The position numbers were made by a program, and so were the translations under genes. Of a stretch of DNA of 64,000 nt, positions 25,835 to 36,009 are shown one piece after another. Below the pieces are notes generated by a model. It had not been told where the DNA came from. It saw only the letters and a program-made list of their open reading frames with translations, and did no database searches. Within the stretch, counting starts at the first letter, position 1. Each line of letters opens with the position of its first letter. Origin of the DNA: Mesorhizobium sp. B4-1-4 (GTDB lineage: Bacteria > Pseudomonadota > Alphaproteobacteria > Rhizobiales > Rhizobiaceae); assembly GCF_006439395.2 (NCBI RefSeq), contig NZ_CP083950.1, positions 558,001 through 622,000 of the forward strand. Reading direction: 5' to 3'.

Positions 25835-26886
25835 CCGCCAAGACCTTCGAACTCGGCCCAGGCTACGCGATCTCGCGCGTAATCCGCGGTGGCTGGCAAC
25901 TCGCCGGCGGTCACGGCGCTGTTGATCGCAGCCAGGCGGTCACCGACCTGATCGCCACTTTCGATGCCGGCATATGGACTTATGATTGCGCCGACATCTA
26001 CACCGGCGTCGAGGAGCTGATCGGCGCCGCCCGCCTGCGGCTGGCCAATGAGCGCGGCCTCGATGCGGCGGCCAGGATGAAGGTGCATACCAAGCTGGTG
26101 CCAGATCTGGAACGGCTGGCCGGCATCAGCCGCGACTATATCAGGGGCATCGTCGATCAGTCGCTGCGCAGGCTGAAGACCGAGCGGCTCGATCTCGTGC
26201 AGTTCCACTGGTGGGACTATGCGCAGCCTCGCTATGTCGAGGCGATGGGCTGGCTCGACGAGCTTCGGCGCGAGGGCAAGGTGCGCAATCTCGGCACCAC
26301 CAATTTCGACACGCCTCGGCTCGCCGAAATCCTGGCCGCCGGCATCCCGCTGGTCAGCCAGCAGCTGCAATATTCGGTCCTCGACCAGCGGCCTGCGCAC
26401 AGCCTCGCCGCACTTGCGAAGACAAACGGCGTCAGCTTCCTCTGCTACGGCTCGGTGGCAGGCGGCTTCCTCAGCGACAGATGGCTCGGTGTGGCCGAAC
26501 CCGCCACGCCGCTCGAAAACCGCTCGCTGGTCAAATACAAGCTGATCATCGACGATTTCGGCGGCTGGGACCTGTTCCAGCGACTGCTTCAGGCGTTGAA
26601 GATCGTAGGTGATCGCCACGGCGTCGACATCGCCACCATCGCCAGCGCCTGGGTGCTGGAGCAGCCGCAAGTGGCCGCCGTCATCGTCGGTGCCCGCAAC
26701 CAGGCGCACGCGCTGGCCAACGCTAAGATCATGGATATCGAACTCGATGCCGATGACCGCGCGCGGATTGCTGCCGTCATAGCGCAGGGTGCCGGCCTTG
26801 AGGGCGACGTCTACACGCTGGAGCGTGACCGCAATGGCCGGCACGGTTCGATCATGCACTACAATCTCAATGCGGGCCGGGTGTGA
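25831..26886 (+). CDS. Aldo/keto reductase
   Basis: 351 residues, (beta/alpha)8 barrel NAD(P)-dependent oxidoreductase. The catalytic tetrad is visible: D52 and Y57 in YDCADIYTGVEELIG, K88 in VHTKLVP and H126 in LVQFHWWDY. The C-terminal NADP region (SAWVLEQPQVAAVIVGARNQAHA) is present. A 30-residue tail ending IMHYNLNAGRV is unlike most family members. It lies inside a tight operon, so it probably reduces or oxidises a carbonyl intermediate of the compound imported by the neighbouring HAAT system. Confidence 0.88.
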   Translation: MTAKTFELGPGYAISRVIRGGWQLAGGHGAVDRSQAVTDLIATFDAGIWTYDCADIYTGVEELIGAARLRLANERGLDAAARMKVHTKLVPDLERLAGISRDYIRGIVDQSLRRLKTERLDLVQFHWWDYAQPRYVEAMGWLDELRREGKVRNLGTTNFDTPRLAEILAAGIPLVSQQLQYSVLDQRPAHSLAALAKTNGVSFLCYGSVAGGFLSDRWLGVAEPATPLENRSLVKYKLIIDDFGGWDLFQRLLQALKIVGDRHGVDIATIASAWVLEQPQVAAVIVGARNQAHALANAKIMDIELDADDRARIAAVIAQGAGLEGDVYTLERDRNGRHGSIMHYNLNAGRV

Positions 26887-26890
26887 GGCA

Positions 26891-27313
26891 ATGAACGACA
26901 GGCTATTTTCGCAAGCCAGCGCTGAAGTCATCGACCTGCACCGCTTCTTCGCCGACTGGTTCGTCGCCGCGCGCGCCGACAAAGCGGATTTCGGCCGCTT
27001 CGAAGCCGCCATGGGCGAAGGCTTGACCATGATCGCACCAGGCGGCCAGATCCTCGATCGTGACGCCGTGGTTGACCACGTCCGCTCCAGCCGCGCCACA
27101 TGCGACGACGGCTTCGCCATCTTGATCGAGGACATCAAGCCCGGCTGGCAGGGCAGCGATACGATCGTCGTCCTTTATGTCGAGGCGCAGTTGCGCGGCG
27201 GCAAGCATAGCCGCCGCCAGTCGAGTGCCGTTTTCACCACCAGTTCATCGGCGCCCAATGGCGTCCAATGGCGGCATCTGCATGAAACCTGGCTGCAGGT
27301 GCCGGAACACTGA
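26891..27313 (+). CDS. NTF2-like (SnoaL/DUF4440-type) protein
   Basis: 140 residues. Predicted cone-shaped alpha+beta fold: helix ASAEVIDLHRFFADWFVAARADKADFGRFEAAMGEGLTMIAPGG, then beta strands LIEDIKPGWQGSDTIVVLYVEAQLRGGKHSRRQSSAVFTTS and WRHLHETWL. This order matches small NTF2-like proteins that are isomerases, hydratases or accessory proteins. No catalytic signature could be named. Four bases after the aldo/keto reductase stop. Confidence 0.6.
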   Translation: MNDRLFSQASAEVIDLHRFFADWFVAARADKADFGRFEAAMGEGLTMIAPGGQILDRDAVVDHVRSSRATCDDGFAILIEDIKPGWQGSDTIVVLYVEAQLRGGKHSRRQSSAVFTTSSSAPNGVQWRHLHETWLQVPEH

Positions 27314-27360
27314 CACTTTCCAGACGTCAAACCAGTTCGTGTAACTCAAGGGGAACAACA

Positions 27361-28620
27361 ATGAGAAAGACGATACTCCAACTCACCACCGCGCTCGCTC
27401 TCGTCACGATTGCCAGTGCCGCGCAGGCCGCCGACTGCAAGATCACCGTTGGCCTCGTCATGGAACTGACCGGCCCCGCCGGCGAGTACGGCCAAGCCGG
27501 CGCCAAGTCGGTCGAAATGGCTTTCCGCGACATCAACGACGCCGGCGGCGTGCGCGGCTGTGACCTTGCGACCGACACGCGCGACAGCCAGAGCCAGGGC
27601 AACATCGCAGTCGACGCCGCGACCCAACTGGTTCAGGTCAAGAAGGTGCCGGTCATCATCGGCGGCATCATCTCCTCGGTGTCGATCCCGATCCTGACCT
27701 CGGTCACCGCGCCGGCCAAGATCGTCCAGGTCTCGCCGGCGTCGTCCTCGCCAACGCTGACCGCGCTCGGTCGGGAGGGCAAGACCAACGGCATCTTCTT
27801 CCGCACCATCACCTCGGACGCGCTGCAGGGTGTGGCCGCGGCCAAATACGCCATCGACAGGGGCTTCAAGAAGCTGGCGATCATCCACGTCAACAACGAC
27901 TTCGGCGTCAACATGGTTGCCGAATTCTCGCGCGCCTATAAAGCGCTCGGCGGCACCATCGTCTCCGACACGCCCTACAACGAGAAGCAGTCGAGCTATG
28001 CTTCCGAGGTCACGGCGGCGATGGGAGGCGAGCCGGACGGGCTCTATCTGGTCAGCACGCCGGTCGATGGCGCCACCATCGCCCGCACCTGGATTTCGCA
28101 GGGCGGCGTGCAGAAATTCCTGCTCAATGACGGCATGAACAGCCCTGACTTCATCGAGTCGGTCGGCGCCGATTACCTGAAGGACGCCTATGGCACCTCG
28201 TCCGGCACCAGCCCGACCGCATCGACCGAGTATTTCACCAAGAACTACAAGGCATTCTCCGGCATCGAGCCGTCGAACCCGGCGGCCGACCGGTCCTACG
28301 ATGCCGGCGCCATTGTCGGACTGGCCATCGCCATTGCCGGCTCCGAGGATCCGGCCAAGATCAGGGATGCCATGTACAAGGCGGTCGACCCCGCCGGCAC
28401 GCCGATCTTTGCCGGCAAGGAGGAGTTCGCCAAGGCGCTCGGCCTGATCAAGGACGGCAAGCCGATCCGCTATGAAGGCGTTATCGGTCCGGTCGCCTTC
28501 GACAAATTCGGCGACATCACCGGTCCGTTCCGGCTGTGGAGGATTGTCGACGGCAAGGTAACCACCGACGGTGAAATGACCACCGACGATGTCAACGCCT
28601 TGCAGGCCAAGCTGCAGTAA
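27361..28620 (+). CDS. HAAT transporter substrate-binding protein
   Basis: 419 residues. Sec signal peptide about 1-23 (LTTALALVTIASAAQAAD). The mature part is a type I binding protein of the LivK class: ITVGLVMELTGPAGEYGQAGAKSVEMAFRDINDAGGV, VPVIIGGIISSVSIPILTSV, KLAIIHVNNDFGVNMV. It ends the plus-strand operon; the minus-strand operon at 20689-24138 has permeases and ATPases but no binding protein, so the two operons together make one transporter. Ligand unknown, perhaps an amine given the DadA-like oxidase. Confidence 0.9.
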   Translation: MRKTILQLTTALALVTIASAAQAADCKITVGLVMELTGPAGEYGQAGAKSVEMAFRDINDAGGVRGCDLATDTRDSQSQGNIAVDAATQLVQVKKVPVIIGGIISSVSIPILTSVTAPAKIVQVSPASSSPTLTALGREGKTNGIFFRTITSDALQGVAAAKYAIDRGFKKLAIIHVNNDFGVNMVAEFSRAYKALGGTIVSDTPYNEKQSSYASEVTAAMGGEPDGLYLVSTPVDGATIARTWISQGGVQKFLLNDGMNSPDFIESVGADYLKDAYGTSSGTSPTASTEYFTKNYKAFSGIEPSNPAADRSYDAGAIVGLAIAIAGSEDPAKIRDAMYKAVDPAGTPIFAGKEEFAKALGLIKDGKPIRYEGVIGPVAFDKFGDITGPFRLWRIVDGKVTTDGEMTTDDVNALQAKLQ

Positions 28621-28630
28621 GCAGATAACA

Positions 28631-28676
28631 TCCTACCGGCATCGATCTCGTCTCTTCGAGATTGATGCCGGTAGGA
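28631..28676 (+). terminator. Long hairpin after substrate-binding gene
   Basis: 20-base arms (28631-28650 and 28657-28676) pair throughout, with a single G-T wobble, around a 6-base loop TCTCTT. It starts 10 bases after the stop of the binding-protein gene. No clear U-run follows, so it may act as an mRNA 3' stabiliser as well as a terminator. Confidence 0.6.
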
Positions 28677-28846
28677 GGTTTCGTCCCGTCGCTTGCGGAC
28701 AAGCCGATATCGCTTGCATGGCGGGCGATGACGAATAAGGTCGGTCGGCCGAAGTTGAAGGGTGGCGAGCGTGTTGAACAAGGATCATCATCGGACCATC
28801 CTGCTGGTCGAGACGACCTCTCTCGCCGCACGGACGCCTGAGCTCG

Positions 28847-30229
28847 ATGTCGCCTGAAACGGAACGACTTCTGTCCGCCCTTGGCGATCGGCTGGGCGCG
28901 GGCGGCGTGCTCGCTGGCTCCGAGGTGGACCAGCGCTATCGCGACGATCCCGACGGCAAGCTTGGCGTCCTTCCCGAAGTGGTGCTACGCCCACGCGATA
29001 CCGTTGGTGTCGCGGCAGCACTTGCCGGGTGCAACGCTGTCGGCCAGCCGGTCGTCGTCCATGGCGGACGCACCGGGCTGGCTGGTGGCGCGCGCGTCCA
29101 GCCGGGCGAGATCGTGCTGTCGCTGGAGCGCATGACCGGCCTTGCCGCTCCGGACGTTCAGGCCGCCAGCATCGTCGCCGAAGCGGGCGCGACGCTGCAG
29201 GTGGTGCAGGAGGCAGCCGATGGCGCCGGATTGATGTTCGGCGTCGACATCGGCGCGCGTGGTTCGGCCACTGTCGGCGGCAATATCGCGACCAATGCCG
29301 GCGGCATCCGCGTGCTGCGCTACGGCATGTACCGGGCGCAGGTGCTGGGGCTGGAGGCCGTGCTCGCCGATGGCAGCGTGCTGACGTCGCTCAAGGGCCT
29401 GCCCAAGGATAATTCCGGCTACGACCTCGGCCAGCTCTTCATCGGCGCGGAAGGCACGCTTGGCGTCGTCACCCGCGCCGCGCTCAGGCTGCATCCCAAA
29501 CCGGCATCCGAGGTGAACGCCTTCTGCGCGCTGCCTTCGCTCGATGCGGCGATCGCGTTGCTTGGGCTGCTACGACAAAAGCTCGGCCCGCTACTTTCCG
29601 CCTATGAGGTCAACTTCGCGCCGCTTTATGACGTCATGGTCGGCAGCATGGCCATGCCGGCACCATTGCCGGCCGGCTCACCGGTCTATGTGTTGGCCGA
29701 GATCCAGGGCAGCGAGCCCGAACGCGACGGCGGGCGCTTCGCCGAGGTTCTGATGCAGGCGGTCGAGGACGGCGTGGTCGACGATGTGGTCGTCTCGCAA
29801 TCGCCGCGCGAATTCCGTGCGCTCTGGGACGTGCGGGAGGACGCCAATCGTGTCCTGTTTTCGATCAAAGGCCTGATCGGCGTCGACATCAGCATCCCGT
29901 TGGCGCGCATGGGCGCCTTCCTGCGGGAAGCGGACGCCGCCATTCATGCCGTCGATCCCAGCGCCGACATCTATGTCTTCGGCCATCTCGGCGACGGCAA
30001 CCTGCACTATCAGGTCCTGACGGCGGACCCGGCGGCGGCATATGGCATCATCTATCGCGGCGTGGCGGCGGCGGGAGGCGGCGTTTCGGCCGAGCACGGC
30101 ATCGGCCTCGACAAGAAGCAGTGGCTGCATCTGGTGCGCGGCGAGGCCGAAATCGCCACGATGCGGCGGCTGAAGACAGCGCTGGACCCGAAGAACATCC
30201 TCAATCCGGGACGGATCTTCGATCTTTAA
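28847..30229 (+). CDS. FAD-binding oxidoreductase, GlcD/D-lactate dehydrogenase type
   Basis: 460 residues, VAO/PCMH family. FAD domain: VVVHGGRTGLAGGARVQPGEIVLSLERM, GSATVGGNIATNAGGIRVLRYG, IGAEGTLGVVTRAALRL. C-terminal cap and active-site region: YVFGHLGDGNLHYQVL and SAEHGIGLDKKQWL, ending in LDPKNILNPGRIF. Oxidises a 2-hydroxy acid (D-lactate, glycolate or D-2-hydroxyglutarate type) to the 2-oxo acid. It follows the long hairpin by 170 bases and is convergent with the polyamine-type transporter. It may finish the pathway of the upstream operon, but that is not shown. Confidence 0.88.
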   Translation: MSPETERLLSALGDRLGAGGVLAGSEVDQRYRDDPDGKLGVLPEVVLRPRDTVGVAAALAGCNAVGQPVVVHGGRTGLAGGARVQPGEIVLSLERMTGLAAPDVQAASIVAEAGATLQVVQEAADGAGLMFGVDIGARGSATVGGNIATNAGGIRVLRYGMYRAQVLGLEAVLADGSVLTSLKGLPKDNSGYDLGQLFIGAEGTLGVVTRAALRLHPKPASEVNAFCALPSLDAAIALLGLLRQKLGPLLSAYEVNFAPLYDVMVGSMAMPAPLPAGSPVYVLAEIQGSEPERDGGRFAEVLMQAVEDGVVDDVVVSQSPREFRALWDVREDANRVLFSIKGLIGVDISIPLARMGAFLREADAAIHAVDPSADIYVFGHLGDGNLHYQVLTADPAAAYGIIYRGVAAAGGGVSAEHGIGLDKKQWLHLVRGEAEIATMRRLKTALDPKNILNPGRIFDL

Positions 30230-30266
30230 CCCGACTGCCTTACCGCGATGACAGGTGCTCGGTAAC

Positions 30267-31067
30267 TCAGGCCCGTTCCGTCGCCATCTGCCTGGGGATC
30301 AGAAAACGGGCGGCGAGTACGCAGAGCAGCACGGTGAACATCAGGATCAGCGCCACCAGCGCATTGATGTCGGGCGAGAAGCCAAGCCGCATCATCGCCC
30401 ACAGCCTGACCGGCAGCGTGCTTTGCGTGCCGGTGACCAGAATGGTGATCATCGTTTCGTCGAACGACAGGGCGAAGGCCAGGATGGCGCCGCCGACCAT
30501 GGCGCTCGACAGGTTCGGCAGGATGACGCGCCAGAAGGTCTGCCAGCCGGTGGCACCGAGATCGTAGGATGCTTCGACCAGCGTGCGGCTCATCGACTGC
30601 AGCCGCATCAGCACGGTGCGATAGACGATCGCCAGCACGAAGACGGTATGTCCGATGATGACTGTCAGTAGCGAGCGTTCGAGGCCGATCTCGCGGAAGA
30701 AGATCAGCAGCGCCAGGCCGCTGATGATCGGCGGCATCAGGAACGGCAGGAAGATGATGAACTGCAGCACCGAACGTCCTGACCGGCGGCCGTGATAGTA
30801 GAGCGCCAGCAGCGTGCCGCTGACTACCGAGAGCACGACGGTGCACAGGCCGACGATCAGCGTGGTGCGCAGGGCGGCTAGTATGTCGTGGTTTCCAGCC
30901 AGCGTCCGATAGGTAGAAAGCGTCGGCGACGACCAGTCGACATCGCCATGCGAGATGGTGAAGAACGACGATACGATCGGCACGAATAGCGGGCTGTAGA
31001 GCAGCACGGCGACCAACGTCGTGATCGCGGCCAGGAAGAGGGTGGAAGGCCGGGGCAGGGCGCTCAT
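30267..31067 (-). CDS. ABC transporter permease, PotC type
   Basis: 266 residues with six membrane segments. The EAA-type loop is LVEASYDLGATGWQTFWRVILPNL; FALSFDETMITILVTG is the characteristic PotC/PotI segment in polyamine-family importers. Overlaps the PotB-type gene by four bases and is the last gene of the operon. Confidence 0.9.
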   Translation of the reverse strand: MSALPRPSTLFLAAITTLVAVLLYSPLFVPIVSSFFTISHGDVDWSSPTLSTYRTLAGNHDILAALRTTLIVGLCTVVLSVVSGTLLALYYHGRRSGRSVLQFIIFLPFLMPPIISGLALLIFFREIGLERSLLTVIIGHTVFVLAIVYRTVLMRLQSMSRTLVEASYDLGATGWQTFWRVILPNLSSAMVGGAILAFALSFDETMITILVTGTQSTLPVRLWAMMRLGFSPDINALVALILMFTVLLCVLAARFLIPRQMATERA

Positions 31068-31932
31068 ATCGAGGTCCCCCGGCTGCGTCCGAACCGTTCG
31101 CCGATGAGGATTGCGCAGATCACCACGATCGCAAGCGCCACCGAGAGCGCCGCGCCGAACGGCCAGTTATAGGCTGTGCCGAACTGGCTATAGAGGATGC
31201 GGCCGAAGGTGAAGCCGCTGATGCCGCCGACCATCTGCGGCGTCAGGAAATCGCCGATCGCCAGCACGAAGACGAAGCTCGCCGCCGAGGCGACACCGGG
31301 AAGACTGAGCGGCAAGGTGATGCGCAGGAACGTCTGCAAGCCGCTCGCGCCAAGGTCGTCCGAGGCGCGCAGCAGGGTCTGCGGGATCCGTTCCAGCGAC
31401 AGGAAGATCGGCAGGATGGCGAAAGGGATCAGAAGCAGGCTCAGCGTCAAAAGGATGGCGTTCATGTTGAACACGAAAAGCGTCGACGGCTGCTCAAGGG
31501 TGCCGGTCGCCACCAGCGCCTTGTTGAGGAACCCGTTAAGGCCGAGGATGCTGCGGATCGCATAGATCTTGATGACGTAGCTCATCAAGAGCGGCACCAG
31601 GAGCAGCATCAGCAAGGCATAGCGCCACCGCCCTTTCAGGGTCGTCAGGAAATAGGCGGCCGGATAGGCGAGCAGGATGCAGATGATGGCCACCGAAACA
31701 CACAGCACGATGGTGTTCCAGAACACCGGCAGAAAGATCGGGTCGGTGAAGAACCTGACATAGTTGCCAAGTGTGGGCGCGTAGACGATCGTGCCCTGGT
31801 CGACGCTGAAGAAACTATAGATCAGGAAGATCGCCAGCGGCACGAGGATAAAGATCACCGGCAGGGCAAAAGCCAGCACCGTTACCAGCAGCGACAGGTG
31901 CCCTTGCTCAGTGTGTGTCGAGCCGGCCTTGC

Positions 31933-31936
<4 letters not shown>
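31064..31936 (-). CDS. ABC transporter permease, PotB type
   Basis: 290 residues, six membrane segments. EAA-type loop LLRASDDLGASGLQTFLRITLPLSLPGV, then FVFVLAIGDFLTPQMVGG, the hallmark of PotB/PotH-like permeases. ATGA overlaps with both neighbours. Confidence 0.91.
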
Positions 31937-33036
<1,100 letters not shown>

Positions 33037-33057
33037 GGCATGCTCTCGCTTACGCTT

Positions 33058-33084
33058 CGGCGGTCCGGAACGTCCGGACCGCCG
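33058..33084 (-). other. Intercistronic hairpin between binding-protein and ATPase genes
   Basis: Perfect 12-bp arms (CGGCGGTCCGGA at 33058-33069, complement at 33073-33084) with a 3-base loop. No U-run. Such hairpins after a periplasmic-binding-protein gene protect the upstream mRNA and lower expression of the downstream ATPase, which is the likely role here. Confidence 0.6.
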
Positions 33085-33109
33085 GGTCTTCGAAGTTGGG
33101 GCAGCGAAA

Positions 33110-34135
33110 TCAGGGCGTTGCCTTGACCTCGTTCCACATGTCCGAACGCTTGAGCGGGTCTTCGACATTGTTGAGCCAGACCAGCTTGTCGTTGCCGCCG
33201 GCGCTGCTCGTCTCGACCACTGTGTTGCCGAAGCCGGTGCGCTCGGAAAGCTCGCCGCTGACCTTCTTGCTCAGCATGAAGTCGATCCATTTCTCGGCCG
33301 CCGCATTGTCGCGGACGCCCTTGGAGATCACCCAATTGTCGAGCCACGCGAGCGCGCCTTCGCTCGGGTTAATGTAGGCGACATGGGCGCCGATCTTCTG
33401 TAGCGCCTTGACCTGCTGCTGGCCGTAATTGGCCCAGATCAGCGCAACGTCGTTGTTCTGGTAGATCTGCTGCGCCTCGTCGGCGGTGGTGTAGAAGCTC
33501 AGCACATTGCGCTTGAGCTCGACCAGCTTGGCCTTGACCGCCGCCATCTGCTCGGCGCTCAGGTTGAACGGATCCTTGTAGCCGAGCGTCAGCGCGGTAA
33601 ACGAGAAATTGTGCTCGCCATTGTCGTAGGCGAGGATCTTGCCCTTGTAAGCCGGATCCCACAGCACCGACATCGAGGTCGGCGCCGGCTTGACCTTGTC
33701 GGTGTCGTAGATCAGCCCGATGGAGTCGAAACAGAACGGGATGCCGTAGACCTTGCCGTCCTTGGTGACGCCGCTCACCGTGCTCAGGTCACGGAAACGC
33801 GGCAGCACCTCCTTCTGGTTGGGCAGCTTGGTCACGTCGATCGGCGAGACCAGGTCGGCCTTGATGTAGCGCTGCAACTGGGCGGTGTTGACGGCGAAGA
33901 CGTCGAAGTCCTGCCCTTCGCTGCCCTTGATCTTGGCCCAGATCTCGTCGTCGCTGCCGATGAACACGACATCGACGCCAATGCCGGTCTTGGCGGTGAA
34001 GTCCTTGACCCAGTCGGCATCCGCGTAGCCGTCCCAGGCCAGCACCCGCAGGTTCGCGGCCAGTGCCGCCGATGTCATCAGGCCGATGCCGAGCCCGATC
34101 GCCGCCATCTTCAGAAACAGTTTTTTCAGTCCCAT
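33110..34135 (-). CDS. Polyamine-type ABC transporter substrate-binding protein (PotD/PotF fold)
   Basis: 341 residues. Signal peptide about 1-27 (LKMAAIGLGIGLMTSAALAANL). Type II binding fold as in PotD/PotF: LRVLAWDGYADADWVKDF, FDVFAVNTAQLQRYI, YGIPFCFDSIGLIYDTDKV, VALIWANYGQQQV. Despite the fold, it sits downstream of sugar-acid catabolic genes, so the ligand may be a sugar acid, polyol or related anion rather than a polyamine; this is inference. First gene of the transporter part of the operon. Confidence 0.88.
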   Translation of the reverse strand: MGLKKLFLKMAAIGLGIGLMTSAALAANLRVLAWDGYADADWVKDFTAKTGIGVDVVFIGSDDEIWAKIKGSEGQDFDVFAVNTAQLQRYIKADLVSPIDVTKLPNQKEVLPRFRDLSTVSGVTKDGKVYGIPFCFDSIGLIYDTDKVKPAPTSMSVLWDPAYKGKILAYDNGEHNFSFTALTLGYKDPFNLSAEQMAAVKAKLVELKRNVLSFYTTADEAQQIYQNNDVALIWANYGQQQVKALQKIGAHVAYINPSEGALAWLDNWVISKGVRDNAAAEKWIDFMLSKKVSGELSERTGFGNTVVETSSAGGNDKLVWLNNVEDPLKRSDMWNEVKATP

Positions 34136-34187
34136 TTTTAATCTCCCATTTTCGTTCTGGTGGACCGTATGCTCCGGACTTTTGCCG

Positions 34188-35186
34188 TCACAGCTGGGTG
34201 ACGGTAATCAGTCCCTCGTCCGGCACCGAAACCATCCGGTTGCGCAGTGGCTTGCCGAATGTCGGTGCCTGGATTTCATACTCGTCGCCGGGAGCCGTCT
34301 GGACGCCGGAGGCGTAGCTCATCACCGCCGCGCCGAAGAAATAGGCGTGCAGGTCGCCTGGCCGGCGATGCATCGGGTAGCGGAAATGGTAGTGTTCGAG
34401 ATTGACGATCGAGTGCGACATGTGTGCCTCGCCCGACAGGAACTCTTGTTCCCAGATGACCGCGCCGTTGCGCGTGATGCGGGAATGGCCGCGCACTTCT
34501 TCCGGCAGATCACCGATCAGCAGTTCCGGGCCGATCGAGCAGGAACGGAGCTTGGAATGGGCGAGATAAAGGTAGTTCTCGCCCTCCGTCACGTGGTCGG
34601 AATATTCGTTTCCGAGCGCATAGCCGAGGCGATAGGGATGGCCGTCCGGTCCGTTGAGATAAAGCCCGACGATCTCGGCTTCCTCGGCTCCGGCCTTTGC
34701 GAATGCCGGCATCGGCAGCGGCGCGCCGGGCGGCACGACACAGGTGCCGATGCCCTTGAAGAACCATTCGGGCTGGATGCCGATCTTGCCAGCACCGGGC
34801 TTGCCTCCCTCCAACCCCATGCGAAAGATCTTCAGCGAATCGGATTCCGCGGCGCCTTCGCCATGGGTTAGCACATGCATCTGGTTGCGCGCGGCGGCAC
34901 TTCCGGTGTGGGTCAGGCCGGTGCCGGTGACCAGGAAACGCGCCGGTTCCGGATGATCGACCGGAGCCAGCACGCTGCCTCCATTCAACAGTTGGTCGTA
35001 GTCGACCTGTTCCACCGTCGTGCGCTCCTCGACGAGCGCTGCGATGGACACGCCACGCGCGATCGCGGCTTCCGCCAGTTCCAGGACGGTGGTCGTTCCC
35101 TTGAGCGGATGCAGGTGGTCGCCATCCTTGGATACGCGGCCGACCCGCCTGCTGCCATCCGGCATTTTGAATTGAACAAGACGCAT
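34188..35186 (-). CDS. GguC/AraD1 family FAH-fold protein
   Basis: 332 residues. The N-terminus MRLVQFKMPDGSRRVGRVSKDG and the middle PARFLVTGTGLTHTGSAAARNQMH, PEWFFKGIGTCVVPPGAPLPMPAFAKAGAEEAEIVGLYLNGPDG and GNEYSDHV match GguC/AraD1 proteins of sugar-acid operons in rhizobia. The fold is fumarylacetoacetase-like, with metal acidic residues in GAEEAEIVG. In such operons it is thought to act on a 2-keto-3-deoxy sugar acid, for example dehydration to a semialdehyde. Start at 35186 gives the conserved N-terminus. Downstream of the dehydratase and dehydrogenase genes. Confidence 0.82.
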   Translation of the reverse strand: MRLVQFKMPDGSRRVGRVSKDGDHLHPLKGTTTVLELAEAAIARGVSIAALVEERTTVEQVDYDQLLNGGSVLAPVDHPEPARFLVTGTGLTHTGSAAARNQMHVLTHGEGAAESDSLKIFRMGLEGGKPGAGKIGIQPEWFFKGIGTCVVPPGAPLPMPAFAKAGAEEAEIVGLYLNGPDGHPYRLGYALGNEYSDHVTEGENYLYLAHSKLRSCSIGPELLIGDLPEEVRGHSRITRNGAVIWEQEFLSGEAHMSHSIVNLEHYHFRYPMHRRPGDLHAYFFGAAVMSYASGVQTAPGDEYEIQAPTFGKPLRNRMVSVPDEGLITVTQL

Positions 35187-35218
35187 GAAATTCCCTTCCT
35201 CTTTCGGTGCCGTCCGGG

Positions 35219-35998
35219 TCACACCCAGCCCCCGTCGACGATGAATTGCTGGCTTGTGCACATGCGGCTGTCGTCGGCCGCGAGGAACAGCGCCATGCGC
35301 GCGATATCGGAGGGCTGCAGCCTGTCGGGCAGGCACTGCCTCTCCTCGATCTGGCGCTCACCAGCCGGGTTCAGCCACAGGCGCATCTGGCGCTCGGTCA
35401 TTACCCAGCCGGGCACCATGCAATTGACGCGGATGCGCTCGGGGCCGAGTTCGCGGGCCAGCGCCCGCGTCATGCCGTAGACCGCGGCTTTCGCGGTGAC
35501 ATAGGCCGGGCAATCGGGATCGCCGACCATCCAGGTGATGGAGCCGAAATTGATGATCGAGCCGCCGCCCTGCGCGCTCATCTGCGGCCTCACGGCCTGG
35601 GCCGCGAAGAACTGGTGGCGCAGATTGACCGCCATGCGGTCGTCCCAATAGGCTGGTGTCACGTCCTTGGTCTGGTGGCGGTCGTCATTGCCGGCATTGT
35701 TGCACAGCGCCTGGATCGGGCCGTTTTGTGCAGCCGCCTGCGCCGTGGCTGCCTGCAGCTCCTCGACATTGCGCAAGTCGCAGGGAATGAACAGCGGCGC
35801 GGCATGCCCCTCGGCCGCGATCGCCTCGACCAGGCGCCGTGAAGGCTCCTCCGCCAGGTCGACGAAGGCGACGCGGCTGCCTTGTGCGCAGAAATGGCGC
35901 ACCAGGCTTTCGCCGATGCCGCTGCCGCCACCGGTTATGAAGACGCTGCGGCCTTTGAGGCTGGGGTAGGTCGCGTAGCCGCCGATCTGATCCGTCAT
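35219..35998 (-). CDS. SDR sugar 1-dehydrogenase, XylB-like
   Basis: 259 residues. Rossmann motif TGGGSGIG (23-30), NNAGNDDRH, catalytic S153 (NFGSITW), Y166 and K170 (YVTAK). The stretches YPSLKGRSVFITGGGSGIG, NNAGNDDRHQTKDVTPAYWDDR and VNLRHQFF closely follow Caulobacter D-xylose 1-dehydrogenase XylB, so it likely oxidises a pentose or similar aldose to the lactone with NAD(P). The neighbouring dehydratase suggests L-arabinose or a related sugar equally well. Position between dehydratase and FAH genes supports a Weimberg-like pathway. Confidence 0.85.
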   Translation of the reverse strand: MTDQIGGYATYPSLKGRSVFITGGGSGIGESLVRHFCAQGSRVAFVDLAEEPSRRLVEAIAAEGHAAPLFIPCDLRNVEELQAATAQAAAQNGPIQALCNNAGNDDRHQTKDVTPAYWDDRMAVNLRHQFFAAQAVRPQMSAQGGGSIINFGSITWMVGDPDCPAYVTAKAAVYGMTRALARELGPERIRVNCMVPGWVMTERQMRLWLNPAGERQIEERQCLPDRLQPSDIARMALFLAADDSRMCTSQQFIVDGGWV

Positions 35999-36009
35999 CG
36001 CGTGCCTCT

